DNA of 64,000 nucleotides from Methanolobus sp. ZRKC5 (lineage in GTDB: Archaea; Halobacteriota; Methanosarcinia; Methanosarcinales; Methanosarcinaceae): the NCBI RefSeq assembly GCF_038446525.1, contig NZ_CP151792.1:372001-436000 (forward strand), in the 5' to 3' direction. Shown here in pieces: positions 46,358 through 55,502 of the stretch (position 1 is the first letter of the stretch; each line of letters begins with the position of its first letter). The position numbers were made by a program, and so were the translations under genes. Below the pieces are notes generated by a model. It was not told where the DNA came from. It searched no databases and saw only the letters and a list, made by a program, of their open reading frames with translations.

Positions 46358-46546
46358 TCATTGCCCTGAAGGCATCATGTCATCTGAAGGAGCAACACCG
46401 TTCTCTTTCCTGTAAGCTTTTCTTTTACACTCATCCATTTTAGGACCTTTGCAATACAAGGCAATGAATCCTTTGCATGCTGCTTGCTTTTCTGACTGGT
46501 ACTTATTAAAGAATCCACATTTTGAAAGTAGTTCACATTCTACCAT
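46358..46546 (-). CDS. Small Cys-rich protein
   Basis: 62 residues, MVECELLSKCGFFNKY, then ACKGFIALYCKGPKMDECKR and a Pro/Met tail ending DDMMPSGQ. The pattern (CxxxxxC, then CxxxxxxxCxxxxxxxC) resembles small conserved archaeal proteins of unknown role that may bind metal. It stands alone. Confidence 0.6.
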   Translation of the reverse strand: MVECELLSKCGFFNKYQSEKQAACKGFIALYCKGPKMDECKRKAYRKENGVAPSDDMMPSGQ

Positions 46547-46756
46547 AATTAATACTCCATTTAGTGATATGATAATTAATATATTAGATGAGTATTCTAT
46601 TAATTTTTGGAGTAACAGTGTTAATTGATACTGTTTTTAAAGAAAACAATACAAAGAAAAAAATTATGTATTAACTCTAATTTATATTAATAACAATAAG
46701 AAATTTAATTAGGAAATAGTATGTTTAAGTAAGTTTTAATAAAAAAGTAATTGTAG

Positions 46757-47377
46757 TCATCCCAGCAAATCAAGACCCTGCTTAATAAAAAAGAAAGCAA
46801 AAACAAGATAAACCACACCAAGCGCACGGATAGTGTAAAGATAATAGTTGCTTTTCAGGAAATGTCCGGATTTTCCTACAACAAGTGCAAGCAAAATCTT
46901 TGAGCCCACAAGAAGAGCATAAAATCCGAAAACAAATAGAACGGTAGCCCATATGTCAACATCAAGTGCCTTGAAAAGAATGGGACCACCAATTGTGATC
47001 CAGAACAGATAAGGATGCGGGCTCAGAAAATTGACTAAAATTCCCTTCTTCAATGAATTTCTCTTTTGACTTGCAATGTCAAAATCATTGCTTTCAGATT
47101 TAAATGAAGATATCCCAAGATATATCAGGTAAACTGCACCTGACAAACTAATGATAGCAATTACAAAATCCTGGTTTCCAAAATGCGACAGGATCAGTAG
47201 AATAGATGAGACTATCAAAATATCTGTTATCAATGGAGATAACGCAACTTTTATCCCCTCTCTTGACCCATGTTGTATACTTTCGGAAATTACCATCGCC
47301 AGTAATGGTCCTGGAGAAATACCTGCAGCAAAACCAAGAATTATTCCAGATAACAGGAACTCATTGATAAAAAGCAT
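46757..47377 (-). CDS. LysE-family exporter
   Basis: 206 residues, six predicted helices. Near the N-terminus it has GFAAGISPGPLLAMVISESI, the conserved GPGP-type motif of the LysE/RhtB amino-acid exporters. HPYLFWITIGGPIL is the matching central segment. It exports amino acids or related metabolites; which one is unknown. Confidence 0.85.
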   Translation of the reverse strand: MLFINEFLLSGIILGFAAGISPGPLLAMVISESIQHGSREGIKVALSPLITDILIVSSILLILSHFGNQDFVIAIISLSGAVYLIYLGISSFKSESNDFDIASQKRNSLKKGILVNFLSPHPYLFWITIGGPILFKALDVDIWATVLFVFGFYALLVGSKILLALVVGKSGHFLKSNYYLYTIRALGVVYLVFAFFFIKQGLDLLG

Positions 47378-47594
47378 ATTTTAATGGCATATCAGTCAAA
47401 CAGTTTTAAAGGTTTTGTTTCAAGGACTGATAAGTATTAATAAGCATATATCAAATTATATAAATAGGCAGTACATACAATATACATGAAGTCTAACAGA
47501 ATTTCCATTAATACACAATTTGAAAGCGATACTCTAAAAGAAATATAAAATTACAGAACAACAGTATTCAGCATTAATAAAGGAATTTGATGAA

Positions 47595-50372
47595 ATGAAT
47601 ATCTCGGATAAGAGTAAAGATCTGATAAAGATTGAAGAATCACTCAAAAGAAGACTGGACTATGAGATGGCAACAGTCAAATGCATGCGTCTTTTACTTG
47701 AACCGGATAGCATTGAAAATATCTTACCCCAAATACTTGAAGAAATTCATCAAACTGTTAAAAATAGCAGGTCATATATTTTTAAAAATGAAGATGATCC
47801 TGAATTGGGTCTTTGTATGTCACAGACCAATGAGATCGTATCTGAAGGTATCGAACCACAAATAGATAACCCTGATATTCAACACTTACCGTACAGTGAA
47901 GGAGCACCGACACTACTACCTATATTTGAAGCAAGGAATCACTTTGCACATAGAGTAGAAGAACTCGATGATCCCGAAAAAACAATTCTTGCTGAGCAAG
48001 GTATTCTTTCAGTACTGATAATTCCAATTTTTACAGGTATGGAATTCTGGGGTTTCATTGGATTTGATGATTGTGTAGAAGCTCGTAAATGGCACAAAGA
48101 CGACATTAACCTCCTAACCGTAATTGCTGATGGCATCGGAGAATCTATTTTTCATAAAAGAGCAGAAAATGAACTAAGAGAAAGCGAAGAGAGATTCAAA
48201 GCGCTCCACAACGCATCTTTTGGTGGTATTTTCATTCATGAGGATAATATCATAATTGATTGCAATTTAGGCCTTTCCGAAATGACCGGCTACACACTTG
48301 ACGAACTAATCGGAATGGATGGACTACTACTTATGGCCGAGAGTTACAGAGGTCAAGTGATAAGCAATATCAATGCAGGTTATGAGGAAGCATATGAAGC
48401 AATGGGACGTCGGAAAGACGGTACAGAGTATCCCCTCAGGTTAGAAGCAAAGAACATCCCATACAAAAGAAAAATGGTCAGGGTTGTTGAGTTCAGAGAT
48501 ATAAGCAAACAGAAGCATGCAGAAGAAGCTCTAATACAAAGTGATGCAAAACAGAGCGCAATGATTGCAAACATTTCAGATGTTATAGCTATCATCGATA
48601 AGAAGGGAATAAACAGATACAAAAGTCCTAATATCGAAAAATGGTTCGGATGGCAACCAGAAGAGATTGTTGGAATGCCCGCATTAGAAAATATCCATCC
48701 TGATGACCGGATCCATACGCAAGAAATAGTTGCTACGATTGTAGACAGGCCAGGTGCTTCAGTAAATGCAGACTTCAGGTATCGTTGTAAGGATGGTAGT
48801 TACAAATGGATAGAATTCACAGCCACTAACCTCCTGAAAGATCCAGCCATCATGGGGATTTTATTGAACTACCATGATATCACTGAGCGTAAACAAGCTG
48901 AAGATGCCTTGCGCAAAAGTGAAGCGAAGCAGAGTGCAATGATCGCAAACAGTACTGATATAATAGCTATCATTGACAATGACGGAATAAACAGATACAA
49001 GAGTCCAAACGTAGAGAAGTGGTTCGGATGGAGAACGAAGGAACTCGTCGGTGCTTCTGTATGGGATAACATTCATCCTGACGAACTGGAGGACGCAAAA
49101 AATCTTTTTTCCATGCTCCTTCGCATGCCAGAAGCAGAGAAAACTGCAGAAACCAGATATCTCTGTAAAAACGGCAATTACAAATGGATAGAATTCACAG
49201 CTATTAACCTCTTGCACGAACCTGCTATCAATGGAATTATGTTAAATTATCACGACATCACTGAGCGGAAGCTAGCTGAAGATTCTCTGAGAAAAAGTGA
49301 AGCTAAATTCAGAAACTACATCGAGAATGCACCATATGGAATTTTTATAGCAAATGAAGACTGGAACTATCTGGAAGTTAACAAGACTGCCTCTGTAATT
49401 ACAGGATATTCTGAAGGTGAATTGCTGGAAATGACTGGTTATGACCTTATAAGCCCGGAATTCCAGTCCAGGGCACATAAAAGTAACTATGAAGTGAAGG
49501 ACAGTGGCTTTACAACCGTTGAATTACTTGCCATTCACAAAGACAAAGGTGTTTACTGGATGAGGATAGATGCACTCAAACTTTCAGAAACACGCTATAT
49601 TGTGTTTGCAAGTGACATTACTGAAAAGAAAAGAGCAGAACACTCTTTGCTCCAGGCTAAAATGCTGGCAGAAGAAAATGACCGTATCAAATCAGAGTTC
49701 CTTGCAAATATGAGTCATGAACTGCGTACCCCTCTTACAACCATAATAGGGTTTTCAGATATACTGTGTTCTAATATGTTCGGCAAGCTGAATGAAAAAC
49801 AGGCCAGACATGTGGCTCATATAAGTAAAAGTGGAAAACACCTTTTAGAAGTTATAAATGATGTTCTTGACTTGTCCAAAATAGAAGCTGGCAAGATGGA
49901 ACTTGATTGTGAGCACTTCACGGTTTCTGAAACACTTACTGAGATCCGAGCCTCTATGTATCCATTGGCAAATAAGAAAAATATTGACTTAATATTACGG
50001 GATGAAATTAACGGTATTGAGATATTTGCTGATAGATTGAAGTTTAAACAAATAATGTTCAACCTACTCAGTAATGCTATTAAATTTACTTCAGATGCAG
50101 GAGAAGTCACCGTAATTGGCACCAGAACAGATAATGGTATCCAAATATCTGTTTCAGACACTGGTATTGGAATTCCAGAACACATGAAGGATGATATATT
50201 CAATCCTTTTATGCAAATCGATGCATCAAATAAAAGAAAATACGGCGGCACTGGATTGGGACTGGCCCTTGTAAAACGCTTCGTTGAAATGCACAACGGA
50301 AAGATATGGCTTGAAACAAAAGAAGAAAAAGGAAGTACTTTTTCATTTACCATAGAAAATCAGGGTTTCTGA
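47595..50372 (+). CDS. GAF/PAS sensor histidine kinase
   Basis: 925 residues, cytoplasmic. Order: GAF-like domain (about 10-190), four PAS domains (about 197-310, 320-435, 440-560, 567-690), HisKA with the phosphoacceptor in NMSHELRTPLTTIIGF (about 710-725), and HATPase with NLLSNAIKFTSDAG, SVSDTGIGIPEH and YGGTGLGLALVKRF. PAS 2 and 3 are near repeats of each other (KQSAMIANISDVIAIID and KQSAMIANSTDIIAIID), suggesting a recent internal duplication. No response regulator is adjacent. It probably senses a small ligand or redox state. Confidence 0.92.
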   Translation: MNISDKSKDLIKIEESLKRRLDYEMATVKCMRLLLEPDSIENILPQILEEIHQTVKNSRSYIFKNEDDPELGLCMSQTNEIVSEGIEPQIDNPDIQHLPYSEGAPTLLPIFEARNHFAHRVEELDDPEKTILAEQGILSVLIIPIFTGMEFWGFIGFDDCVEARKWHKDDINLLTVIADGIGESIFHKRAENELRESEERFKALHNASFGGIFIHEDNIIIDCNLGLSEMTGYTLDELIGMDGLLLMAESYRGQVISNINAGYEEAYEAMGRRKDGTEYPLRLEAKNIPYKRKMVRVVEFRDISKQKHAEEALIQSDAKQSAMIANISDVIAIIDKKGINRYKSPNIEKWFGWQPEEIVGMPALENIHPDDRIHTQEIVATIVDRPGASVNADFRYRCKDGSYKWIEFTATNLLKDPAIMGILLNYHDITERKQAEDALRKSEAKQSAMIANSTDIIAIIDNDGINRYKSPNVEKWFGWRTKELVGASVWDNIHPDELEDAKNLFSMLLRMPEAEKTAETRYLCKNGNYKWIEFTAINLLHEPAINGIMLNYHDITERKLAEDSLRKSEAKFRNYIENAPYGIFIANEDWNYLEVNKTASVITGYSEGELLEMTGYDLISPEFQSRAHKSNYEVKDSGFTTVELLAIHKDKGVYWMRIDALKLSETRYIVFASDITEKKRAEHSLLQAKMLAEENDRIKSEFLANMSHELRTPLTTIIGFSDILCSNMFGKLNEKQARHVAHISKSGKHLLEVINDVLDLSKIEAGKMELDCEHFTVSETLTEIRASMYPLANKKNIDLILRDEINGIEIFADRLKFKQIMFNLLSNAIKFTSDAGEVTVIGTRTDNGIQISVSDTGIGIPEHMKDDIFNPFMQIDASNKRKYGGTGLGLALVKRFVEMHNGKIWLETKEEKGSTFSFTIENQGF

Positions 50373-50680
50373 ATTAATAAGGAAACTAATTCTATTTTTT
50401 ACTTTAAATAGAATCATATGGAAGTTTTCCATAAATCCCAAAAGCATCATCATCTGCTTCTTTTATCTGATCAAGGACGCATGCAGCATCCTAGAGAATG
50501 AGATTGACGGCAGCACAAATATCTGCTTAAGGCATTCCATTGTAATTTCGTCCTTAATTTTCACAAAATTAAACATGGATGCCATCCTGTGATTTCCATG
50601 TTCATCCTTTATGGATAATTTACTATAGTTTCATTAAAGAGGATTCACATTGCTGCTTTCAATTGATCCCAAAAATGAGA
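50373..50680. other. Hairpin and possible coding remnant after the kinase
   Basis: 308 bases. A stem ATTCTATTT/AAATAGAAT near 50389-50416 may end the kinase transcript. On the minus strand about 50407-50493 can be read as DQIKEADDDAFGIYGKLPYD followed by a stop, with interruptions upstream; it may be the eroded end of a lost gene. Confidence 0.35.
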
Positions 50681-51331
50681 TCAACCGCTTACTGTCATGT
50701 ATGCTATCATTTGATCAGAACCAATATGAAACAGTATTATGCTGGTGTCAACAACTGAAGAATCAGTAGTCTCAGGAATTGTTACAGTAACCTGATCATC
50801 ATTGATCGTAAAAGTACCAGAGTTGACATCAATTATCATTTGATCACCTTTATTCATAATTTCATGGTTTTCAGTAATTGGAGAATAGACTGCTGTTGAA
50901 CCGTGCGAAGAAATAATCAATCTTAGCTCTCCAAGATCCATATCATCACCATTCTGATGTTCAAATAGATATCTAGCATCACCTAATGCTGAAGCCTGAA
51001 GTGTCACATGGGGCACAGATTGTGATATACTAGCAGTAGAGGATGATTGCTCACTTGACTGTTCAGAGACTGAAACTTCCTCGGCAGCCGTATCAACCAA
51101 AACTACTTCGGTTGGCGTATCTTCAGATTGGGTTTCTTCCAATATCTGGTCCTCATCATCAGTAATAACACCAACATCCTGATCAACTTCTGGTAAGATT
51201 TGCTCTGGTGTCTTGTTGTCGTTATCTGCACCTAGGTCAGTATTAGACATGCAGCCGGAACTCATGACAACCACACAGATCATACTAAGGACCAGAAGCA
51301 AAATTACATTATTAGTTACATTTGTTTTCAA
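50681..51331 (-). CDS. Lipoprotein with archaeal pilin-like C-terminal domain
   Basis: 216 residues. A lipoprotein signal (LLVLSMICVVVMSSGC) is followed by an acidic Ser/Thr/Glu-rich linker (30-105) and a beta-rich domain (about 108-216: VTLQASALGDARYLFEHQNG and MDLGELRLIISSHGS) that resembles the C-terminal domain of archaeal type IV pilin-like proteins. The class III signal of true pilins is absent. Role unknown. Confidence 0.55.
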   Translation of the reverse strand: MKTNVTNNVILLLVLSMICVVVMSSGCMSNTDLGADNDNKTPEQILPEVDQDVGVITDDEDQILEETQSEDTPTEVVLVDTAAEEVSVSEQSSEQSSSTASISQSVPHVTLQASALGDARYLFEHQNGDDMDLGELRLIISSHGSTAVYSPITENHEIMNKGDQMIIDVNSGTFTINDDQVTVTIPETTDSSVVDTSIILFHIGSDQMIAYMTVSG

Positions 51332-51819
51332 TTGAATACCCCATCCCCATTGGATACTATTTTGTTAATTTGGATACTATTTAATCCTTCTCAAGCATTG
51401 TCCTAAATAGGTTAAAGATATCTACTTTTCGCTTAAATATCTCCAACAGCAAAATAGGCTCATAGTAGGCACAGCATGTTACAAAAGCATAAATTAAGAA
51501 TTAAAACAGGAAAAATACGTTTTAACTTAATTAAAAGTGATTGGGACTAAAAATCCATCTATAGAACAACTTTTAATGCAGTTTATATCATCAAAACACC
51601 TTAATAACAATGTTGTTAAATTTGATTTGGTTTTTAGATTTTTGTCCTGATGAGTGCAAGATTTTGTTCTAATATTCTTGAAGATATAGTAAGCTGTCCA
51701 AGTACTCACCTTGTCTTTTCGAGTTGTTTTTCAAGAAAATAACCAGTGTTCACAGTTTTGTACATAAACACAAATTGGCAATTTTAGCTATTATTATGCA
51801 CACGAAGGAAGAATAGTAT
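51332..51819. other. Gene-free flank of the IS element
   Basis: 488 bases with no convincing gene. It should hold the remainder of the interrupted beta-helix gene, but no matching frame is visible, so that part has been deleted or replaced. Confidence 0.5.
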
Positions 51820-51868
51820 TATAGCTATTAACCAAACTTTTAATACTAATTGAGTATAACAATACTGT

Positions 51869-52357
51869 ATGGCTAAACCCGAACAAATTCCGATAAAGCA
51901 TCATCTTTCATCAGAAGAATTACTTAAACATATTAAGTCATTAGAGAAAGACACACGAGTTCTACAACGTTTATATTTTGTTAAACATCGTTATGAAGGA
52001 GCTTCTGTTAATGAAGCAGCTAAACTTGTAGGGATATCAAAACCCGTTGCATATCAATGGCAAGAGCGGTGGAATCAAGACGGATATGAAGGATTAAAGC
52101 CTAGGTTTTCAGGAGGATGTCCTTCCAAACTCACTGATGATCAAAAAGAAAAACTAAGGGACATGTTACATGAAAGAGATGATTGGTCTACAAAAGAAGT
52201 TCAGGAACTCATTTATAATGAATTTAAGGTTCAATACACCATTAAGCAAATACTAGTGATCTTGAAGAAGTTTGGCATGCATCATGCCAAACCATATGCG
52301 CATGATTATCGAAGACCACAAAATGCAGAAGATTGTTTAAAAAAAACTTACCGTTAA
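51869..52357 (+). CDS. IS630-type transposase, N-terminal frame
   Basis: 162 residues. A helix-turn-helix (GASVNEAAKLVGISKPVAYQ) followed by a second one (DWSTKEVQELIYNEF...TIKQILVILKKFG) is the DNA-binding part of the IS630 transposase. The frame ends at a stop after 52354. Just before it, 52336-52342 is T TTA AAA in frame followed by more A, a canonical -1 slippery site leading into the second frame. It is functional only as a fusion. Confidence 0.9.
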   Translation: MAKPEQIPIKHHLSSEELLKHIKSLEKDTRVLQRLYFVKHRYEGASVNEAAKLVGISKPVAYQWQERWNQDGYEGLKPRFSGGCPSKLTDDQKEKLRDMLHERDDWSTKEVQELIYNEFKVQYTIKQILVILKKFGMHHAKPYAHDYRRPQNAEDCLKKTYR

Positions 52358-52890
52358 TCGATGATGATTGCGTTATCGGATTTCTTGATGAATCATCTCC
52401 CCAAACAACATCAAATACGGTTCGTTTATGGTCTTTCAATAAACCTGCCATCTTCAAAAACACAACCAGGATAAAAGCAAACTCCTTCGGTTTTTATGCA
52501 TTGAATGGTAATTCTGTTATTGATTTCAAAGAACATTCAACCAAGGAGGATGTATGTTCGTTTTTATCAGCTGTTAAAAACAATAACATGGGAGAGAGAA
52601 TCGTAATTATTCTCGACAATTTTAGATCACATCGAGCAAAATATACAGTGGAATTTGCACAGGCAAATGATATTGAATTGGTCTATTTACCTCCATATTC
52701 ACCCGACTTGAATCCAATCGAATTCATCTGGAAAAGTGTCAAAAGAATTATTTCTCGCAATTTTGTGAAAGATCTTGATCATATGAAAAATCTGATTGCT
52801 GAGGCGTTTATTGATTGTTCATCAAAGATTAGCTTCGCAAGAAAATGGATTGAGACATTTCTGGATGATAAGTTAAAAATATTAAGTTAG
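52333..52890 (+). CDS. IS630-type transposase, catalytic DDE frame
   Basis: 185 residues in the -1 frame relative to the first. The DDE endonuclease motifs are present: D in IGFLDESSPQ, D in IVIILDNFRSHRA and E in LPPYSPDLNPIEFIWKSVK. With the first frame it makes a protein of about 340 residues, normal for the family. There is no ribosome site before its own ATG, supporting production by frameshifting. The reading frame is intact, so the element may be active. Confidence 0.9.
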   Translation: MFKKNLPLIDDDCVIGFLDESSPQTTSNTVRLWSFNKPAIFKNTTRIKANSFGFYALNGNSVIDFKEHSTKEDVCSFLSAVKNNNMGERIVIILDNFRSHRAKYTVEFAQANDIELVYLPPYSPDLNPIEFIWKSVKRIISRNFVKDLDHMKNLIAEAFIDCSSKISFARKWIETFLDDKLKILS

Positions 52891-52898
52891 TAACTATA

Positions 52899-53119
52899 AT
52901 TGTGAGTTCCTTGGCAACAGTTATTGTTTCAGTGTAGGTGCCATCATTTACAAGAATGGTATCACCTGAACTTGCAGCTGTAACTGCATCATTTATTGTG
53001 GTGAAGTCATATCCGGAACTACCTACGGTGTGTGTAGCAGCGGATACTGTTCCGATACATGAGAGTAATATCAACGATACGATCGAATATCTGATAATGA
53101 GTAACTTTTTTGAATCCAT
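52899..53119 (-). pseudogene. Secreted beta-helix surface protein, truncated by the IS630 element
   Basis: A signal peptide (MDSKKLLIIRYSIVSLILLS, then AAT) is followed by HTVGSSGYDFTTINDAVTAA and GDTILVNDGTYTETITVAKE, the opening of the right-handed beta-helix domains common in methanogen surface proteins. The frame runs into the IS at ELTI. No continuation is found on the other side of the element, so the gene is broken. Confidence 0.8.
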
Positions 53120-53478
53120 TTTTAGCACCAGTTTATAGCAACAATCCACAAAAAAATATATACTTGTATTTTATATAACAAACAGCATAATATTTAAGCA
53201 TTTATTTGAGAAGCAGCAGTAACTCCTTATATATTCAAATTCAGAAAAAACGTTCATTTTACTTCCTCTCAAAGAATTGTATTTACAGAATTGAAAGAAA
53301 ACCTGCCCTCAATTAAAAATAATTCTACCCATTACAAAAGCACATATGCAATCATATCTGCGTTTACCTGTGGTTCGGAATTACTTAATAATAGGATGTC
53401 TACAAAATAGATTATTTGCTATTAAGTTAAGAAATTAATTCTACTAAACAAAAAACAACATTTCAAAAAAGATTTCGA
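53120..53478. other. Gene-free region upstream of the broken beta-helix gene
   Basis: 359 AT-rich bases, no gene or RNA seen. It should hold the promoter of the truncated gene. Confidence 0.4.
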
Positions 53479-53564
53479 CGCTGAGGAAGAGATTCGAACT
53501 CTTGCAGCGCGTTAGCACTACCGGTTTTCAAGACCGGCGCCGTAGTCCACTTGGCTACCTCAGC
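53479..53564 (-). tRNA. tRNA-Ser(UGA)
   Basis: 86 bases. The acceptor stem GCTGAGG/CCTCAGC has discriminator G; the anticodon stem-loop is CCGGT-CTTGAAA-ACCGG with anticodon TGA; a long variable arm follows, as required for class II serine tRNAs; the T loop is TTCGAAT. The CCA end is not encoded. No intron. Confidence 0.96.
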
Positions 53565-53706
53565 ATGTCGGATGGTTTCTAAATAACAACTTCAGATATA
53601 AGGTTTTTGATTCAAAATCGATATTTGACGGTAATTCGTCTTGATTTTGTGAATTTATGTAATTGTTGTGGAGGTGATATATAAAAGTGAAGTAAAAAGA
53701 GGAAGA

Positions 53707-54471
53707 TTATTCCTCTGTAGCTTCAGCTTCTTCTTCTGCAGGAGCTTCTGGCTCTTCTGCGACTTCCTCTACCTCAGCTGTTGGAGGAACATATGGGTGT
53801 TTCTCAACATATTCAAGGTTAGGGATTCCGAGCTTGTCAATAAGTTCGCTTGCGATGGTCATCTTTGAAACCATCCATCTCTGGTTGAATCCAAGCTCTA
53901 TAGGAGTAAATACTCTGATAACCTCATCAGTTACTTCTACCTCGATCTCAGGCATACCGGTGTAGAGTGAAAGAAGGCCCTGTGCTTTAGCGATCCTGTC
54001 CTCGATCTTCTCTTCGATGGTGTATTCGTATTCTACTTCCTTACCTGCAAGAGCATGGTTGAGGTCTACACGTACTCTGCGGCCAATGATCTGTGAAATG
54101 ACACCACGCTTTCCGTTAACTTCAACAGGCATTCCCTGGTATGGTCTCTGATCCTTGAACTGCTCGGTGAGCTTTGTAATGGAAACAGTCTCTACAAGTG
54201 CAGGGTTGTGTGGACCGAATGCCTTCTCAGGAGCTATGGTAATAGAACCGGAATATCCTACATCCTTGCCTTCAAAATCCTCATCGAGACCTTTGATGGT
54301 GTGGCCGGAGCCTACAATAACAATATCCCCGCCGTAAGCACCGCGTGGATTAAAGATACCATGGTCTTTTGCAAGCTGTTCATCGGTTGTGTCAAAGATC
54401 TGTCCTTCATTGAACTTACCGGTATAGTTTATTTTTATGAAATCGCCTTTCTCAATTGCCAAATCGATCAA
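53707..54471 (-). CDS. FKBP-type peptidyl-prolyl isomerase (long archaeal form)
   Basis: About 254 residues. FKBP core at 1-150 with the IF insert (KGDFIKINYTGKFNEGQIFD, VGSGHTIKGLDEDFEGKDVG, DLNHALAGKEVEYEYTI), then a C-terminal domain (155-235) and an acidic tail of Glu/Ala. It accelerates proline isomerisation and acts as a chaperone. The start codon is TTG; a second TTG 9 bases later is about as likely. Confidence 0.93.
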   Translation of the reverse strand: MIDLAIEKGDFIKINYTGKFNEGQIFDTTDEQLAKDHGIFNPRGAYGGDIVIVGSGHTIKGLDEDFEGKDVGYSGSITIAPEKAFGPHNPALVETVSITKLTEQFKDQRPYQGMPVEVNGKRGVISQIIGRRVRVDLNHALAGKEVEYEYTIEEKIEDRIAKAQGLLSLYTGMPEIEVEVTDEVIRVFTPIELGFNQRWMVSKMTIASELIDKLGIPNLEYVEKHPYVPPTAEVEEVAEEPEAPAEEEAEATEE

Positions 54472-54610
54472 CTCAATATTAGTTATTAGATTAATAGTTA
54501 GATCTATGAATGAGATCTATGAATGAAATTACCTGCTCGCTATACTCATATGTCTTTAAGAATCTTTTGCCAGCAAAATAAAAAAGAAGAAGGAAAATAG
54601 CGAATAATGA

Positions 54611-55351
54611 TCAGAAAGTCTCATCTACAACAATACCCTGGACAAAATCCCTGGCATCATCGTCAAGAAGTGTTATCGATGACTTTGACTCCAGTATCTC
54701 ATCAAAACCGAAGAACATATTCTCAAAAGGGACTCTGGTATCATGCCAATCCATCTTCCTGCTGTGGCTCAGGACACCTTTGCCTTCCCGATACTTGTAA
54801 TTATCCCGAACCCTGCCAACTGCCACCTGTTTGTCGCACATCAGAGGAATAACAATGAGATCATAGATCCTTATATCTTTGATGAAATGCAGCAAATCCT
54901 TAGCCCACACCTCAAGCAAGTCATCCGGGGGTGAAGTGAGTCTGGCAAGCAGGGCTTTTTTCATCTGCTCTATTCTTTCGAACTCATCGAACTTATGCAT
55001 AGTAGCATCGAATTGCTTCACTTCCTCGTCAAACTTCTCAAGCTTAGTGTTAAGCCGTTTCATCTTCTTCACTACTTCAGGCCTATCCGCAGAACAATCC
55101 ATATTTTGAATGGCATCCTCGAACTCTTTCCTGAACCTTTGGTCAAAATCCCGGAACTTATCCCCAAAATGCATATATTTCTTGTAATTTGGAGGATGGT
55201 GCTTCATATCCATAAGCTCATTCCCGAACAGGTCCGTAACATGCATGTTCAGGTCAAATGAAATGAAATCTCTTTCAATACAGGTCTTCTCCTGCTCATC
55301 ACAATAGCCTGTCCGTACTACCCATACATTGTTTCTGTGTTCGTGTACCAT
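54611..55351 (-). CDS. PUA-like/coiled-coil protein, possibly restriction related
   Basis: About 246 residues from the ATG at 55351, preceded by GGTGAGAG; open frame continues 72 bases upstream. The N-terminal MVHEHRNNVWVVRTGYCDEQ and the later DLIVIPLMCDKQVAVGRVRDNYKYR look like the PUA/EVE-like domain that precedes Mrr or McrB nucleases, split by a charged helical insert (about 60-150). No nuclease motif is present. The identity is tentative. Confidence 0.55.
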   Translation of the reverse strand: MVHEHRNNVWVVRTGYCDEQEKTCIERDFISFDLNMHVTDLFGNELMDMKHHPPNYKKYMHFGDKFRDFDQRFRKEFEDAIQNMDCSADRPEVVKKMKRLNTKLEKFDEEVKQFDATMHKFDEFERIEQMKKALLARLTSPPDDLLEVWAKDLLHFIKDIRIYDLIVIPLMCDKQVAVGRVRDNYKYREGKGVLSHSRKMDWHDTRVPFENMFFGFDEILESKSSITLLDDDARDFVQGIVVDETF

Positions 55352-55502
55352 ATCTCTCACCATAACGGATAATATTAGATAATAGTTAGATATATCTAAT
55401 AGAATGTGTTTTGTGATAAGCATATTGAACCATAGGCAAAAGACCTACGGGTGCAACATCACCCTGTGAAAAACCCTCATCTTATCAACCTAACAACCAG
55501 AC

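Larger units (their letters stand above)
51820..52898 (+). mobile_element. IS630-type insertion sequence
   Basis: About 1,075 bp between TA dinucleotides at 51820-51821 and 52897-52898, the target duplication of the IS630/Tc1 group. Imperfect terminal inverted repeats start AGCTATTAACC and, from the other end, AGTTACTAACT. It encodes the two overlapping transposase frames given below. It has inserted into a gene for a secreted beta-helix protein. Confidence 0.85.

Noticed and set aside
51604..51617. Palindrome TAACAATGTTGTTA as an operator
   Set aside because: Short and AT-rich, not close to a gene start, and not repeated elsewhere.
54611..55351. Calling this a restriction endonuclease
   Set aside because: The PUA-like pattern fits, but no nuclease or methylase motif is present and no partner gene is nearby.
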